Source: Shimia sp041624275
GTDB taxonomy: Bacteria; Pseudomonadota; Alphaproteobacteria; Rhodobacterales; Rhodobacteraceae
Direction: 5' to 3'
Length of the DNA stretch: 6,916 bases
NCBI RefSeq assembly: GCF_041624275.1
Contig: NZ_JBFJVE010000166.1
Coordinates: 1 to 6,916, forward strand
Both the position numbers and the translations under genes were made by a program. The notes under the pieces were generated by a model. It was not told the origin of the DNA, made no database searches, and was given only the letters and a program-made list of their open reading frames with translations. Within the stretch, counting starts at the first letter, position 1; each line of letters begins with the position of its first letter. Of the stretch, positions 1-6,239 are shown one piece after another.

Positions 1-816
1 ACCATAAAGCATACCTTCGAGCAGATCTTTCGCCGCGAAGGCTTCAACCCCGTCACCATCGAAGGCGACGCCTTTCATCGCTTCAACCGGGCCGACATGA
101 AGGCCGAGCTGGAAAAACGGGTCGCGGCGGGCGATTCCACCTTCTCTCATTTCTCTTATGACGCCAATGAGCTGGAGGAACTGGAGAGGGTTTTCCGCAC
201 CTATGGCGAAACCGGCACCGGGCACACCCGCCACTATGTTCACGACGAGGAAGAGGCCCGCCGATTTGGTGTGCCGCCCGGCGAGTTCACCGACTGGGCC
301 CCCTTCGAAAGCGATTCCGACCTGCTGTTCTACGAAGGTCTGCACGGATCGGTCAAGAACGACGCCATCGACCTGACCAGATATGCCGACCTGAAAATCG
401 GCGTGGTGCCGGTGATCAATCTGGAATGGATCCAGAAAATCCACCGCGACAAGGCCAGCCGCGGCTATTCCACCGAGGCGGTGACCGACACCATCCTGCG
501 GCGCATGCATGCCTATGTGCATTGCATCTGTCCGCAGTTTGCCGAAACCGACATCAACTTTCAGCGGGCCCCGGTCGTCGACACCTCGAACCCATTTATC
601 GCGCGCTGGATTCCGACCCCGGACGAAAGCATCGTCGTCATACGTTTCAAGAACCCGCGCGGCATCGACTTCCCCTATCTGATCTCGATGATCGAAGGCA
701 GCTGGATGAGCCGCGCCAACTCGATCGTCATTCCCGGCAACAAGCAGGATCTGGCGATGCAGCTGATCTTCACCCCGCTGATCGAACGGCTGGTGGAAAA
801 GGCAAGGCGCGCCTGA
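1..816 (+). CDS. cbbP: Phosphoribulokinase, bacterial class I (5' end missing)
   Basis: This cytoplasmic kinase phosphorylates ribulose-5-phosphate with ATP to give ribulose-1,5-bisphosphate, the CO2 acceptor for RuBisCO. The frame is open from base 1, so the first in-window ATG (97) is internal and not the start. 271 residues are visible. By comparison with the roughly 290-residue Rhodobacter enzyme as I remember it, about 19 N-terminal residues are missing, including the P-loop. Visible signatures are IEGDAFHRFNR (fragment residues 20-30, with the catalytic Asp at 23), FYEGLHG (Glu at 112), and WIQKIHRDKASRG, which carries the substrate-binding Lys, Arg and Asp. DTSNPFIARWIP and SWMSRANSIVIPGNK follow. 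With an offset of 19, the known functional residues D42, H45, R49, E131, K165, R168, D169 and R173 all fall in place. So do R31, R234 and R257, reported as the NADH activation site. The gene ends in TGA overlapping the tkt ribosome site. Identification is secure; only the start is unseen. Confidence 0.97.
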   Translation, partial: TIKHTFEQIFRREGFNPVTIEGDAFHRFNRADMKAELEKRVAAGDSTFSHFSYDANELEELERVFRTYGETGTGHTRHYVHDEEEARRFGVPPGEFTDWAPFESDSDLLFYEGLHGSVKNDAIDLTRYADLKIGVVPVINLEWIQKIHRDKASRGYSTEAVTDTILRRMHAYVHCICPQFAETDINFQRAPVVDTSNPFIARWIPTPDESIVVIRFKNPRGIDFPYLISMIEGSWMSRANSIVIPGNKQDLAMQLIFTPLIERLVEKARRA

Positions 817-820
817 GGAG
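815..820 (+). promoter_or_regulatory. Shine-Dalgarno of tkt, overlapping the cbbP stop codon
   Basis: GAGGAG shares its first two bases with the TGA stop of the preceding gene. Two consecutive ATG codons follow at 824 and 827, giving spacers of 3 and 6 bases. The second spacing is closer to the usual optimum, so initiation at 827 is plausible. The overlap suggests that ribosomes finishing cbbP help start tkt. Confidence 0.75.
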
Positions 821-823
821 CCC

Positions 824-2818
824 ATGATGACCAAGCAAGGCAAAATCACCGAAACCATCGAAACCCGGATGGCCAATGCCATCCGCGCCCTGACCATGGA
901 TGCGGTGCAGGCGGCCAATTCGGGTCACCCCGGCATGCCCATGGGCATGGCCGATGTCGCCGCGGTGCTGTTCAACCGCTTTCTCAACGTCGACCCGACA
1001 CAGCCCGAGTGGCCCGACCGCGACCGCTTCGTGCTGAGCGCCGGACACGGGTCGATGCTGCTCTATGCCCTGCACCACCTCCTGGGCTTCGACGACATGC
1101 CGATCGAGCAGCTGAAGACCTTCCGCCAGATGGGCTCCCGCACGGCGGGGCACCCCGAATACGGTCACGCCGCCGGCATCGAAACCACCACCGGACCGCT
1201 GGGCCAGGGGATTTCGACGGCGGTGGGAATGGCGCTGGCCGAGAGGCTGCACAATGCCCGGTTCGGCGACGATCTGGTCGATCACTACACCTATGTGATG
1301 GCGGGCGACGGCTGCCTGATGGAGGGAATCAGCCACGAGGCGATCGACCTGTCCGGCCACCTGAAGCTCGGCCGCCTGATCGTGCTTTGGGATGACAACC
1401 GGATCACCCTCTACGGGGCGACCTCGCTGTCGACCTCGACCGATCAGAAGGCCCGCTTCGTCGCCTCCGGCTGGCAGGTTCTCGAGGTCAACGGCCACGA
1501 GCCCGACGCGATCGCCACGGCGCTGGAGACCGCGCGCAGGGATCCGCGCCCGACCCTGATCGCCTGCGCCACCGTCATCGGATATGGCGCGCCCAACAAA
1601 CAGGGGACCTCGGCCACCCATGGCGCGCCTCTCGGCGAGGAAGAAATCGCCGCCGCCCGGGCCGCGCTGAACTGGCCGCATGCGCCCTTCGACATTCCCG
1701 ACGACGTCCGTGACGCCTGGGCGCTTGCCGCCGGGCGCGGCAGGGCGGCGCGCGACGCCTGGCAGGAACGGCTGGACGCTTCGGCGCTGGCGGCGGGGTT
1801 CACCGCCTCGCTGACCGGGCCCGACCGCGCCTCTCTGGGCGCGGCCCTGACCCGCCATCGCGCCAGGCTGAGCGCGGACCGGCCCAAGGTGGCGACCCGC
1901 AAGGCCTCGGAGATGGCTCTCGAGGTGGTCAATGCCACCCTGCCCAATACCATCGGCGGCTCGGCGGATCTGACCGGCTCCAACAACACCCGCACCTCGG
2001 CGATGACGGCGGTCGATGCCGACAACTACGGCGGCAACTACGTCAACTACGGCATCCGCGAACACGGCATGGCGGCGGCGATGAACGGGATTTCGCTGCA
2101 TGGGGGCTTCGTGCCCTATGGCGGCACCTTTCTGGCCTTCGCCGACTACTGCCGCCCTTCGATCCGCCTGTCGGCCCTGATGCGGCAGCCGGTGACCTAT
2201 GTCATGACCCATGACAGTATCGGCCTCGGAGAGGACGGCCCGACCCATCAGCCGGTCGAGCATATCGCCAGCCTGCGCGCGATGCCAAACCTCAACCTGT
2301 TCCGCCCGGCCGACGCGGTGGAGACCGCCGAATGCTGGGAGATCGCGGCCAGCGCCGACACCACGCCCTCGGTCCTGTGCCTGTCCCGGCAGGGCCTGCC
2401 GACGCTGCGCGTCACTCATAGCGAAACCAACCTGACCGCCAGGGGCGCTTACGTCCTGCGCCAGGCCGCCACGCCCCGCGAGGTGACGCTAATCGCCACC
2501 GGCTCCGAGGTCGAGATCGCCTGCGCCGCAGCCGATCTCCTGGCGGCCGAGGGCCTCGGCGCAGCCGTCGTTTCCGCCCCCTGTTTCGAACTGTTCGAGC
2601 AGCAGGATGAGGCCTATCGCCGGTCGGTACTGGGCACCGCCCCGCGCGTCGGCGTCGAGGCGGCCGTGCAGCAGGGCTGGGGCCGCCTTCTGGGCGACAA
2701 CAGCGCCTTTGTCGGCATGACCGGGTTCGGGGCCTCTGCCCCGGCACCGGAACTCTATCAACATTTCGGGATCACCCCCGAGGCGGTGGCAGATGCTGCC
2801 CGTCAGCTCTTGACCTGA
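824..2818 (+). CDS. tkt: Transketolase
   Basis: This thiamine-diphosphate enzyme (CbbT in this setting) moves two-carbon ketol units between sugar phosphates, producing xylulose-5-phosphate, erythrose-4-phosphate and ribose-5-phosphate in the regeneration phase of the cycle. The 664 residues match the usual 650-680. The N-terminal diphosphate-binding domain shows NSGHPGMPMG (32-41), SAGHGSMLLY (72-81) and the thiamine motif GDGCLMEG (161-168) with DDN at 190-192. The pyrimidine-binding domain shows SADLTGSNNT (380-389) and YGIREHGM (409-416), whose Glu413 should contact the cofactor N1'. MTHDSIGLGEDGPTHQP (461-477) carries the active-site histidines, and SRQGLP (521-526) a phosphate-binding Arg. 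The C-terminal domain from about 540 is complete. The start is taken as the first of two adjacent ATGs; the second (827) has better spacing from the ribosome site and would remove one Met. The gene sits 7 bases after cbbP and 9 before gap. Nothing in the active site looks damaged. Confidence 0.98.
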   Translation: MMTKQGKITETIETRMANAIRALTMDAVQAANSGHPGMPMGMADVAAVLFNRFLNVDPTQPEWPDRDRFVLSAGHGSMLLYALHHLLGFDDMPIEQLKTFRQMGSRTAGHPEYGHAAGIETTTGPLGQGISTAVGMALAERLHNARFGDDLVDHYTYVMAGDGCLMEGISHEAIDLSGHLKLGRLIVLWDDNRITLYGATSLSTSTDQKARFVASGWQVLEVNGHEPDAIATALETARRDPRPTLIACATVIGYGAPNKQGTSATHGAPLGEEEIAAARAALNWPHAPFDIPDDVRDAWALAAGRGRAARDAWQERLDASALAAGFTASLTGPDRASLGAALTRHRARLSADRPKVATRKASEMALEVVNATLPNTIGGSADLTGSNNTRTSAMTAVDADNYGGNYVNYGIREHGMAAAMNGISLHGGFVPYGGTFLAFADYCRPSIRLSALMRQPVTYVMTHDSIGLGEDGPTHQPVEHIASLRAMPNLNLFRPADAVETAECWEIAASADTTPSVLCLSRQGLPTLRVTHSETNLTARGAYVLRQAATPREVTLIATGSEVEIACAAADLLAAEGLGAAVVSAPCFELFEQQDEAYRRSVLGTAPRVGVEAAVQQGWGRLLGDNSAFVGMTGFGASAPAPELYQHFGITPEAVADAARQLLT

Positions 2819-2822
2819 GGAG
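2817..2822 (+). promoter_or_regulatory. Shine-Dalgarno of gap, overlapping the tkt stop codon
   Basis: GAGGAG overlaps the TGA stop of tkt (2816-2818) and lies 5 bases before the ATG at 2828. This is the same CTGAGGAG junction seen between cbbP and tkt, and it fixes the gap start with good confidence. Confidence 0.8.
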
Positions 2823-2827
2823 ACATC

Positions 2828-3832
2828 ATGACTGTTCGAGTTGGAATCAACGGCTTCGGCCGGATCGGTCGCTGCACCCTGCGGCACATCGCGGAAAGCG
2901 GGCGCAACGACATCGTCGTCGTGAAACTCAATGCAACCGGGCCGATCGAGTCCGCAGCGCATCTGCTCAAATACGACAGCGTCCACGGCCACTTCAACGG
3001 CGACATCGTCGCCAATGGCAACACGCTGGATATCGGAAACGGCCCTATCGAAGTGTTTTCGAGCTATTCGCCCAACGATCTCGACTGGGAGGGCGTCGAC
3101 GTGCTTCTGGAATGCTCGGGCGCGATGAATTCCAAGGCCGCCAGCGACGTCCATCTTGAACAGGGCGCGAAGAAGGTGCTGATTTCGGCCCCGGCAAAGG
3201 GGGCGGACCGCACCGTTGTCTTCGGTGTCAACCACCGCGACCTGAAACCCGCCGAGCGGATCGTGTCGAACGGCTCATGCACCACCAATTGCCTGGCACC
3301 GCTGGCCAAGGTCCTGAACGATGCGATCGGCATCGAAAGCGGCGTCATGACCACGATCCACAGCTATACCGGCGATCAGCCGACGCTGGACCGTCGGCAC
3401 GCCGATCTCTACCGCGCCCGCGCCGCCGCAATGTCGCTGATCCCGACCTCGACGGGGGCGGCCAAGGCGATCGGAGAGGTCCTGCCGGAACTGGCCGGGC
3501 GGCTGGACGGTTCGGCGATCCGGGTGCCGACTCCGAACGTGTCGGCCGTGGACCTGACCTTCCAGGCGGAACGCGACGTGACCGTCAACGACATCAACGA
3601 GATCATGGCCGCTGCCGCCGAAGGCACCATGCGCGGCATCGTCAGCTACGAAACCGAACCCAAGGTGTCGGTCGACTACAACCACAACAGCCATTCGTGC
3701 AATTTCGCCAGCGACCAGACCAAGGTGATCGGCAGGCGGCTGGTCCGGGTGATGGCCTGGTACGACAATGAATGGGGGTTCTCCTGCCGGATGGCGGACA
3801 ACGCGGTGCATATGGCACGGGTGTCGTCATGA
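2828..3832 (+). CDS. gap: Glyceraldehyde-3-phosphate dehydrogenase, cbb-operon type, possibly NADP(H)-using
   Basis: In this context the enzyme (CbbG) reduces 1,3-bisphosphoglycerate to glyceraldehyde-3-phosphate. Its 334 residues are normal for the family. It opens with the Rossmann motif GINGFGRIG (6-14). The catalytic Cys151 lies in SNGSCTTNC (147-155) and His178 in TTIHSYTGDQ (175-184). Phosphate-binding TSTGAAKA spans 207-214, RVPTPN 232-237 and WYDNEWGF 311-318. The cofactor pocket is unusual. The second strand ends in LNATGP (34-39), where NAD-specific enzymes have an Asn-Asp-Leu type sequence, so the adenosine-binding Asp is replaced by Ala36 and the next residue is Thr37, as in chloroplast enzymes. 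The S-loop reads LDRRHADL (187-194), with Arg189 and Arg190 where NAD enzymes often have Leu-Pro. This suggests use of NADP(H), by inference only. Erythrose-4-phosphate dehydrogenase was considered because of the NHNSHS segment (285-290), but the S-loop and TSTG motif fit true GAPDH. The stop overlaps the pgk start. Confidence 0.97.
   Translation: MTVRVGINGFGRIGRCTLRHIAESGRNDIVVVKLNATGPIESAAHLLKYDSVHGHFNGDIVANGNTLDIGNGPIEVFSSYSPNDLDWEGVDVLLECSGAMNSKAASDVHLEQGAKKVLISAPAKGADRTVVFGVNHRDLKPAERIVSNGSCTTNCLAPLAKVLNDAIGIESGVMTTIHSYTGDQPTLDRRHADLYRARAAAMSLIPTSTGAAKAIGEVLPELAGRLDGSAIRVPTPNVSAVDLTFQAERDVTVNDINEIMAAAAEGTMRGIVSYETEPKVSVDYNHNSHSCNFASDQTKVIGRRLVRVMAWYDNEWGFSCRMADNAVHMARVSS
3829..3832 (+). 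promoter_or_regulatory. ATGA stop-start overlap coupling gap and pgk
   Basis: The pgk start ATG (3829-3831) overlaps the gap stop TGA (3830-3832). The 20 bases upstream contain no convincing Shine-Dalgarno, only a weak ACGGG. Pgk translation therefore probably depends on ribosomes terminating on gap. This overlap is also why 3829 is preferred over the upstream in-frame ATG at 3772. Confidence 0.8.
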
Positions 3833-5034
3833 CGATCGCGGCCATCACCGACATGAGCCTGCGCGGCAAACGGCTGGTGGTGCGGGCCGACCTGAATGCG
3901 CCTCTGGCCGAGGGGCAGGTGACCGACAGCACCCGGATCGACCGGTTTGCCGCCGGGATGCGCCCGCTACTGGATCAGGGGGCACGGCTGGTCATTCTGA
4001 CCCATCTGGGGCGCCCCGATGGCGAAGTCGATCCCACCAGTTCGGTCAGGCAGATTCTGCCGGCGCTGAGCGCCGCGCTTGGGACCGAGGTCCGGTTCTG
4101 CAACACCTCATACGGCCCCGACGCCGAAACCATGTCGAAGGCCCTGAGAGACGGCGACGTGCTGTTGTGCGAAAACGTCCGTTTCAATCGCGGCGAGGAA
4201 CACAACGATCCGACGCTGGCCAAGGGCTATGCACGGCTGGGCGACATCTATGTCAACGACGCCTTCTCCTGCGCCCACAGGGCCCATGCCTCCACCGCCG
4301 CCATTGCCGAGTTCCTTCCCGCTGCGGCCGGGCCGATGATGGCCGAGGAACGGCAGGCGCTGACACGGGCGCTAGAAACACCGCAGAAACCGGCGGTCGC
4401 CATTGTCGGCGGCGCCAAGGTGTCGAGCAAGATCGCGGTTCTCAAGAACCTGGTGACCCGGCTCGATGCGGTGATCATCGGCGGCGGCATGGCCAATACC
4501 TTCCTGTTCGCCGAAGGCCTGCCCATGGGCCGGTCGCTGCACGAGGCCGATCAGCTCGAGATGGTGGCCGAGATCACCGGCCTGGCGCAGGCCAGCGGTT
4601 GCGAGATCCTGCTGCCCGACGACATCGTCATCGCCCGCGACTTCAAGGCCGGCGCCAAGGCCACGGTCGTTCCCCGCGACGCCTGCCCCGATGACGCGAT
4701 GATCCTTGATGCCGGGCCGGCTGCGGTGGCGCATTTTGCGCAGGCCCTCGCAGAGGCGCGGACCATTCTGTGGAACGGCCCGCTGGGCGCCTTCGAAATG
4801 CCCCCCTTCGACTGGGGGACAATCGAGCTGGCGCGCAAGGCCGCCGGGCTGGCGCGCGATGGCTCGGCGGTTGTCGTCGCCGGTGGTGGCGATACGGTCG
4901 CGGCGCTGAATGCCGCCGGCGTGACCGACGACCTGACCTATGTCTCAGCGGCCGGCGGGGCCTTTCTTGAGTGGCTTGAAGGCAAGTCACTTCCCGGGAT
5001 CGCGGCCCTGAGCCGCGACGCTGCCGCCGCCTGA
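3829..5034 (+). CDS. pgk: Phosphoglycerate kinase
   Basis: This monomeric cytoplasmic kinase (CbbK) phosphorylates 3-phosphoglycerate, the RuBisCO product, with ATP to give 1,3-bisphosphoglycerate, the substrate of the Gap encoded just upstream. Starting at 3829 it has 401 residues, close to the usual 390-420. The N-terminal substrate domain shows RADLNAP (19-25; the common form is RVDFNVP or RVDLNVP), LTHLGRP, NVRFNRGEEHNDP and VNDAFSCAHRAHAS. The C-terminal nucleotide domain shows GGAKVSSKI, IIGGGMANTFL, LPDDIV, WNGPLGAFE, the Gly-rich AGGGDTVAAL and, near the end, VSAAGGAFLEWLEGK. An in-frame ATG at 3772 would add 19 residues, but these would lie inside the gap reading frame and have no family likeness. 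An ATG at 3853 would cut into the domain. The gene has no good ribosome site of its own and should be translationally coupled to gap. The product is complete and looks functional. Confidence 0.97.
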   Translation: MTIAAITDMSLRGKRLVVRADLNAPLAEGQVTDSTRIDRFAAGMRPLLDQGARLVILTHLGRPDGEVDPTSSVRQILPALSAALGTEVRFCNTSYGPDAETMSKALRDGDVLLCENVRFNRGEEHNDPTLAKGYARLGDIYVNDAFSCAHRAHASTAAIAEFLPAAAGPMMAEERQALTRALETPQKPAVAIVGGAKVSSKIAVLKNLVTRLDAVIIGGGMANTFLFAEGLPMGRSLHEADQLEMVAEITGLAQASGCEILLPDDIVIARDFKAGAKATVVPRDACPDDAMILDAGPAAVAHFAQALAEARTILWNGPLGAFEMPPFDWGTIELARKAAGLARDGSAVVVAGGGDTVAALNAAGVTDDLTYVSAAGGAFLEWLEGKSLPGIAALSRDAAAA

Positions 5035-5042
5035 CCCCCCTT

Positions 5043-5050
5043 GAAAGGAG
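5043..5050 (+). promoter_or_regulatory. Strong Shine-Dalgarno of fba
   Basis: GAAAGGAG lies 6 bases before the ATG at 5057, in the 22-base spacer after pgk. It is the strongest ribosome site in the window, and unlike the three upstream junctions it does not overlap the preceding stop codon. This suggests independent translation initiation on fba. Confidence 0.8.
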
Positions 5051-5056
5051 CCCCTC

Positions 5057-6139
5057 ATGGCACTCATCACCCTTCGTCAAATGCTGGATCATGCCGCCGA
5101 GCGCGGATACGGCGTGCCCGCGTTCAATATCAACAACATGGAGCAGGGGCTGGCGATCATGAATGCCGCGAGCACCTGCGACGCGCCGGTGATCCTGCAG
5201 GCCAGCCGCGGGGCCCGCTCCTATGCCGGCGACATCATGCTGCGTCACATGGTGCAGGCGCTGGCCGAGATGTTTCCCGCGATTCCGATCGTCATGCATC
5301 AGGACCACGGCAACAACGAAGCCACCTGCCTGAGCGCGATTCGCCATGGTTTCACCTCGGTGATGATGGACGGCTCGCTCGAGGCGGACATGAAAACCCC
5401 GGCCTCTTATGAATACAACGTCGCGATCACCAAGAGGGTCAGCGACGCCGCGCATTGGGTCGGGGCCAGCGTCGAAGGCGAGCTGGGCGTGCTGGGCAGC
5501 CTTGAAACCGGCGAGGCCGCAGCCGAGGACGGATCGGGCGCCGAGGGCAAGCTCAGCCAGGATCAGCTTCTGACCGACCCCGACCAGGCGGTGGACTTCG
5601 TCCTGCGGACAAAATGCGACGCGCTTGCAATCGCCTGTGGCACCAGCCACGGCGCCTACAAGTTCAGCCGCAAACCCGATGGCGACATTCTGGCGATGGG
5701 GGTGATCGAAGCCATCCATGCCAAGCTGCCGAACACCCATCTGGTGATGCACGGTTCCTCCTCGGTGCCGCAGGAGCTGCAGGACATCATCAACGCGCAT
5801 GGCGGCGAGATGCCCCAGACCTACGGCGTGCCGGTCGAAGAGATCGAACGCGGAATCCGCTCTGGCGTGCGCAAGGTGAATATCGACACCGATTGCCGGA
5901 TGGCGATGACCGGGCAGTTCCGTCGCATGGCCCAGCTCAATCCGCGGGAGTTCGACCCGCGAAAGTTCCTGATCCCGGCAATGGCCTCGCTTGAAAACCT
6001 GTGTCGCGACCGTTTCGAGCGTTTCGGCACCGCCGGGCAGGCCGCGTCCATCAGGCCGGTGTCGATGGACGACATGGCCGCCCGCTATGCCGACGGCACG
6101 CTTGATCCGCAAAGCGCGGCCGCCCACGCCGCGCAATAG
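5057..6139 (+). CDS. fba: Fructose-bisphosphate aldolase, class II, Calvin-cycle subtype
   Basis: This zinc-dependent aldolase (CbbA) condenses dihydroxyacetone phosphate with glyceraldehyde-3-phosphate to fructose-1,6-bisphosphate. Family members can also make sedoheptulose-1,7-bisphosphate from erythrose-4-phosphate. It has 360 residues and no Lys Schiff-base (class I) signature. The barrel starts with YGVPAFNINNMEQ (18-30). HQDHGNN (81-87) carries the proton-donor Asp83 and zinc ligand His84. SVEGELGVLG (138-147) holds an acidic metal-site residue. GTSHGAYK (195-202) and VMHGSSSVP (230-238) carry zinc ligands His198 and His232. VRKVNIDTDCRMA (271-283) binds dihydroxyacetone phosphate. The long C-terminal tail, with FDPRKFL and RFERFGTAGQA, is typical of the form found in cbb operons and distinguishes it from the short tagatose-bisphosphate aldolases. 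The start is fixed by a strong ribosome site 6 bases upstream. It is followed by a 100-base structured spacer before rpe. Confidence 0.97.
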   Translation: MALITLRQMLDHAAERGYGVPAFNINNMEQGLAIMNAASTCDAPVILQASRGARSYAGDIMLRHMVQALAEMFPAIPIVMHQDHGNNEATCLSAIRHGFTSVMMDGSLEADMKTPASYEYNVAITKRVSDAAHWVGASVEGELGVLGSLETGEAAAEDGSGAEGKLSQDQLLTDPDQAVDFVLRTKCDALAIACGTSHGAYKFSRKPDGDILAMGVIEAIHAKLPNTHLVMHGSSSVPQELQDIINAHGGEMPQTYGVPVEEIERGIRSGVRKVNIDTDCRMAMTGQFRRMAQLNPREFDPRKFLIPAMASLENLCRDRFERFGTAGQAASIRPVSMDDMAARYADGTLDPQSAAAHAAQ

Positions 6140-6146
6140 CCCCGCC

Positions 6147-6166
6147 CCGCGCCCCTTGGGGCGTGG
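6147..6166 (+). other. Intercistronic stem-loop just after fba
   Basis: CCGCGCCC (6147-6154) pairs with GGGCGTGG (6159-6166) around a CTTG loop, giving an 8-bp stem with one G-U pair. It begins 8 bases after the fba stop. No T-run follows, so it does not look like a classical intrinsic terminator. It could stabilise the 3' end of the upstream message, slow RNA polymerase or be a processing site. The structure was read by eye, without an energy calculation. Confidence 0.6.
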
Positions 6167-6190
6167 TGCCGAAGGGCCAGGATTTCACCC

Positions 6191-6217
6191 GGAATGGGCG
6201 GCTCGCCCGGCCATTCC
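6191..6217 (+). other. Second intercistronic stem-loop in the rpe leader
   Basis: GGAATGG (6191-6197) is an exact inverted repeat of CCATTCC (6211-6217). Inside it, GCG (6198-6200) can pair with CGC (6204-6206) around a GCT loop, leaving CCGG bulged on the 3' side. In an alternative inner fold, GGGCG (6196-6200) pairs with CGCCC (6204-6208). The hairpin ends 12 bases before the rpe Shine-Dalgarno. No T-run follows, so termination is unlikely; a role in RNA stability or in rpe translation is possible. Confidence 0.6.
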
Positions 6218-6229
6218 TCCATCCACAAC

Positions 6230-6235
6230 GAGGTG
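6230..6235 (+). promoter_or_regulatory. Shine-Dalgarno of rpe
   Basis: GAGGTG, with GAGG as the core, lies about 6 bases before the ATG at 6240 and supports that start. The site is outside both upstream hairpins and should be accessible to ribosomes. Confidence 0.65.
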
Positions 6236-6239
6236 CCCC

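Noticed and set aside
97..99. ATG at 97 as the start of phosphoribulokinase
   Set aside because: The same frame is open from base 1 and encodes conserved kinase sequence including IEGDAFHRFNR, so this Met is internal.
770..2419. 549-codon open frame on the - strand opposite tkt
   Set aside because: It lies wholly antisense to a clear transketolase, its translation is rich in Arg, Gly and His with no recognisable domain, and such frames are common opposite high-GC genes.
3772..3828. Upstream in-frame ATG giving a 19-residue longer phosphoglycerate kinase
   Set aside because: The extension lies inside the gap coding region in another frame, does not resemble a kinase N-terminus, and the ATGA overlap at 3829 gives a normal-length protein.
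2828..3832. Erythrose-4-phosphate dehydrogenase instead of GAPDH
   Set aside because: The NHNSHS segment is similar, but the TIHSYTGDQ, LDRRHADL and TSTGAAKA segments and the neighbours pgk and fba fit GAPDH.
5041..5412. 123-codon + strand frame starting just before fba
   Set aside because: It overlaps fba in another frame, its ATG lies within the fba ribosome-site region, and the product has no recognisable motif.
4643..6136. 497-codon open frame on the - strand opposite pgk and fba
   Set aside because: It spans two well-supported + strand genes and their spacer. The composition is that of a GC-skew shadow frame (Arg/His-rich) and no motif is recognisable.
6147..6217. Rho-independent terminator between fba and rpe
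   Set aside because: Both stem-loops are strong, but neither is followed by a T-run, and rpe continues the same pathway on the same strand.
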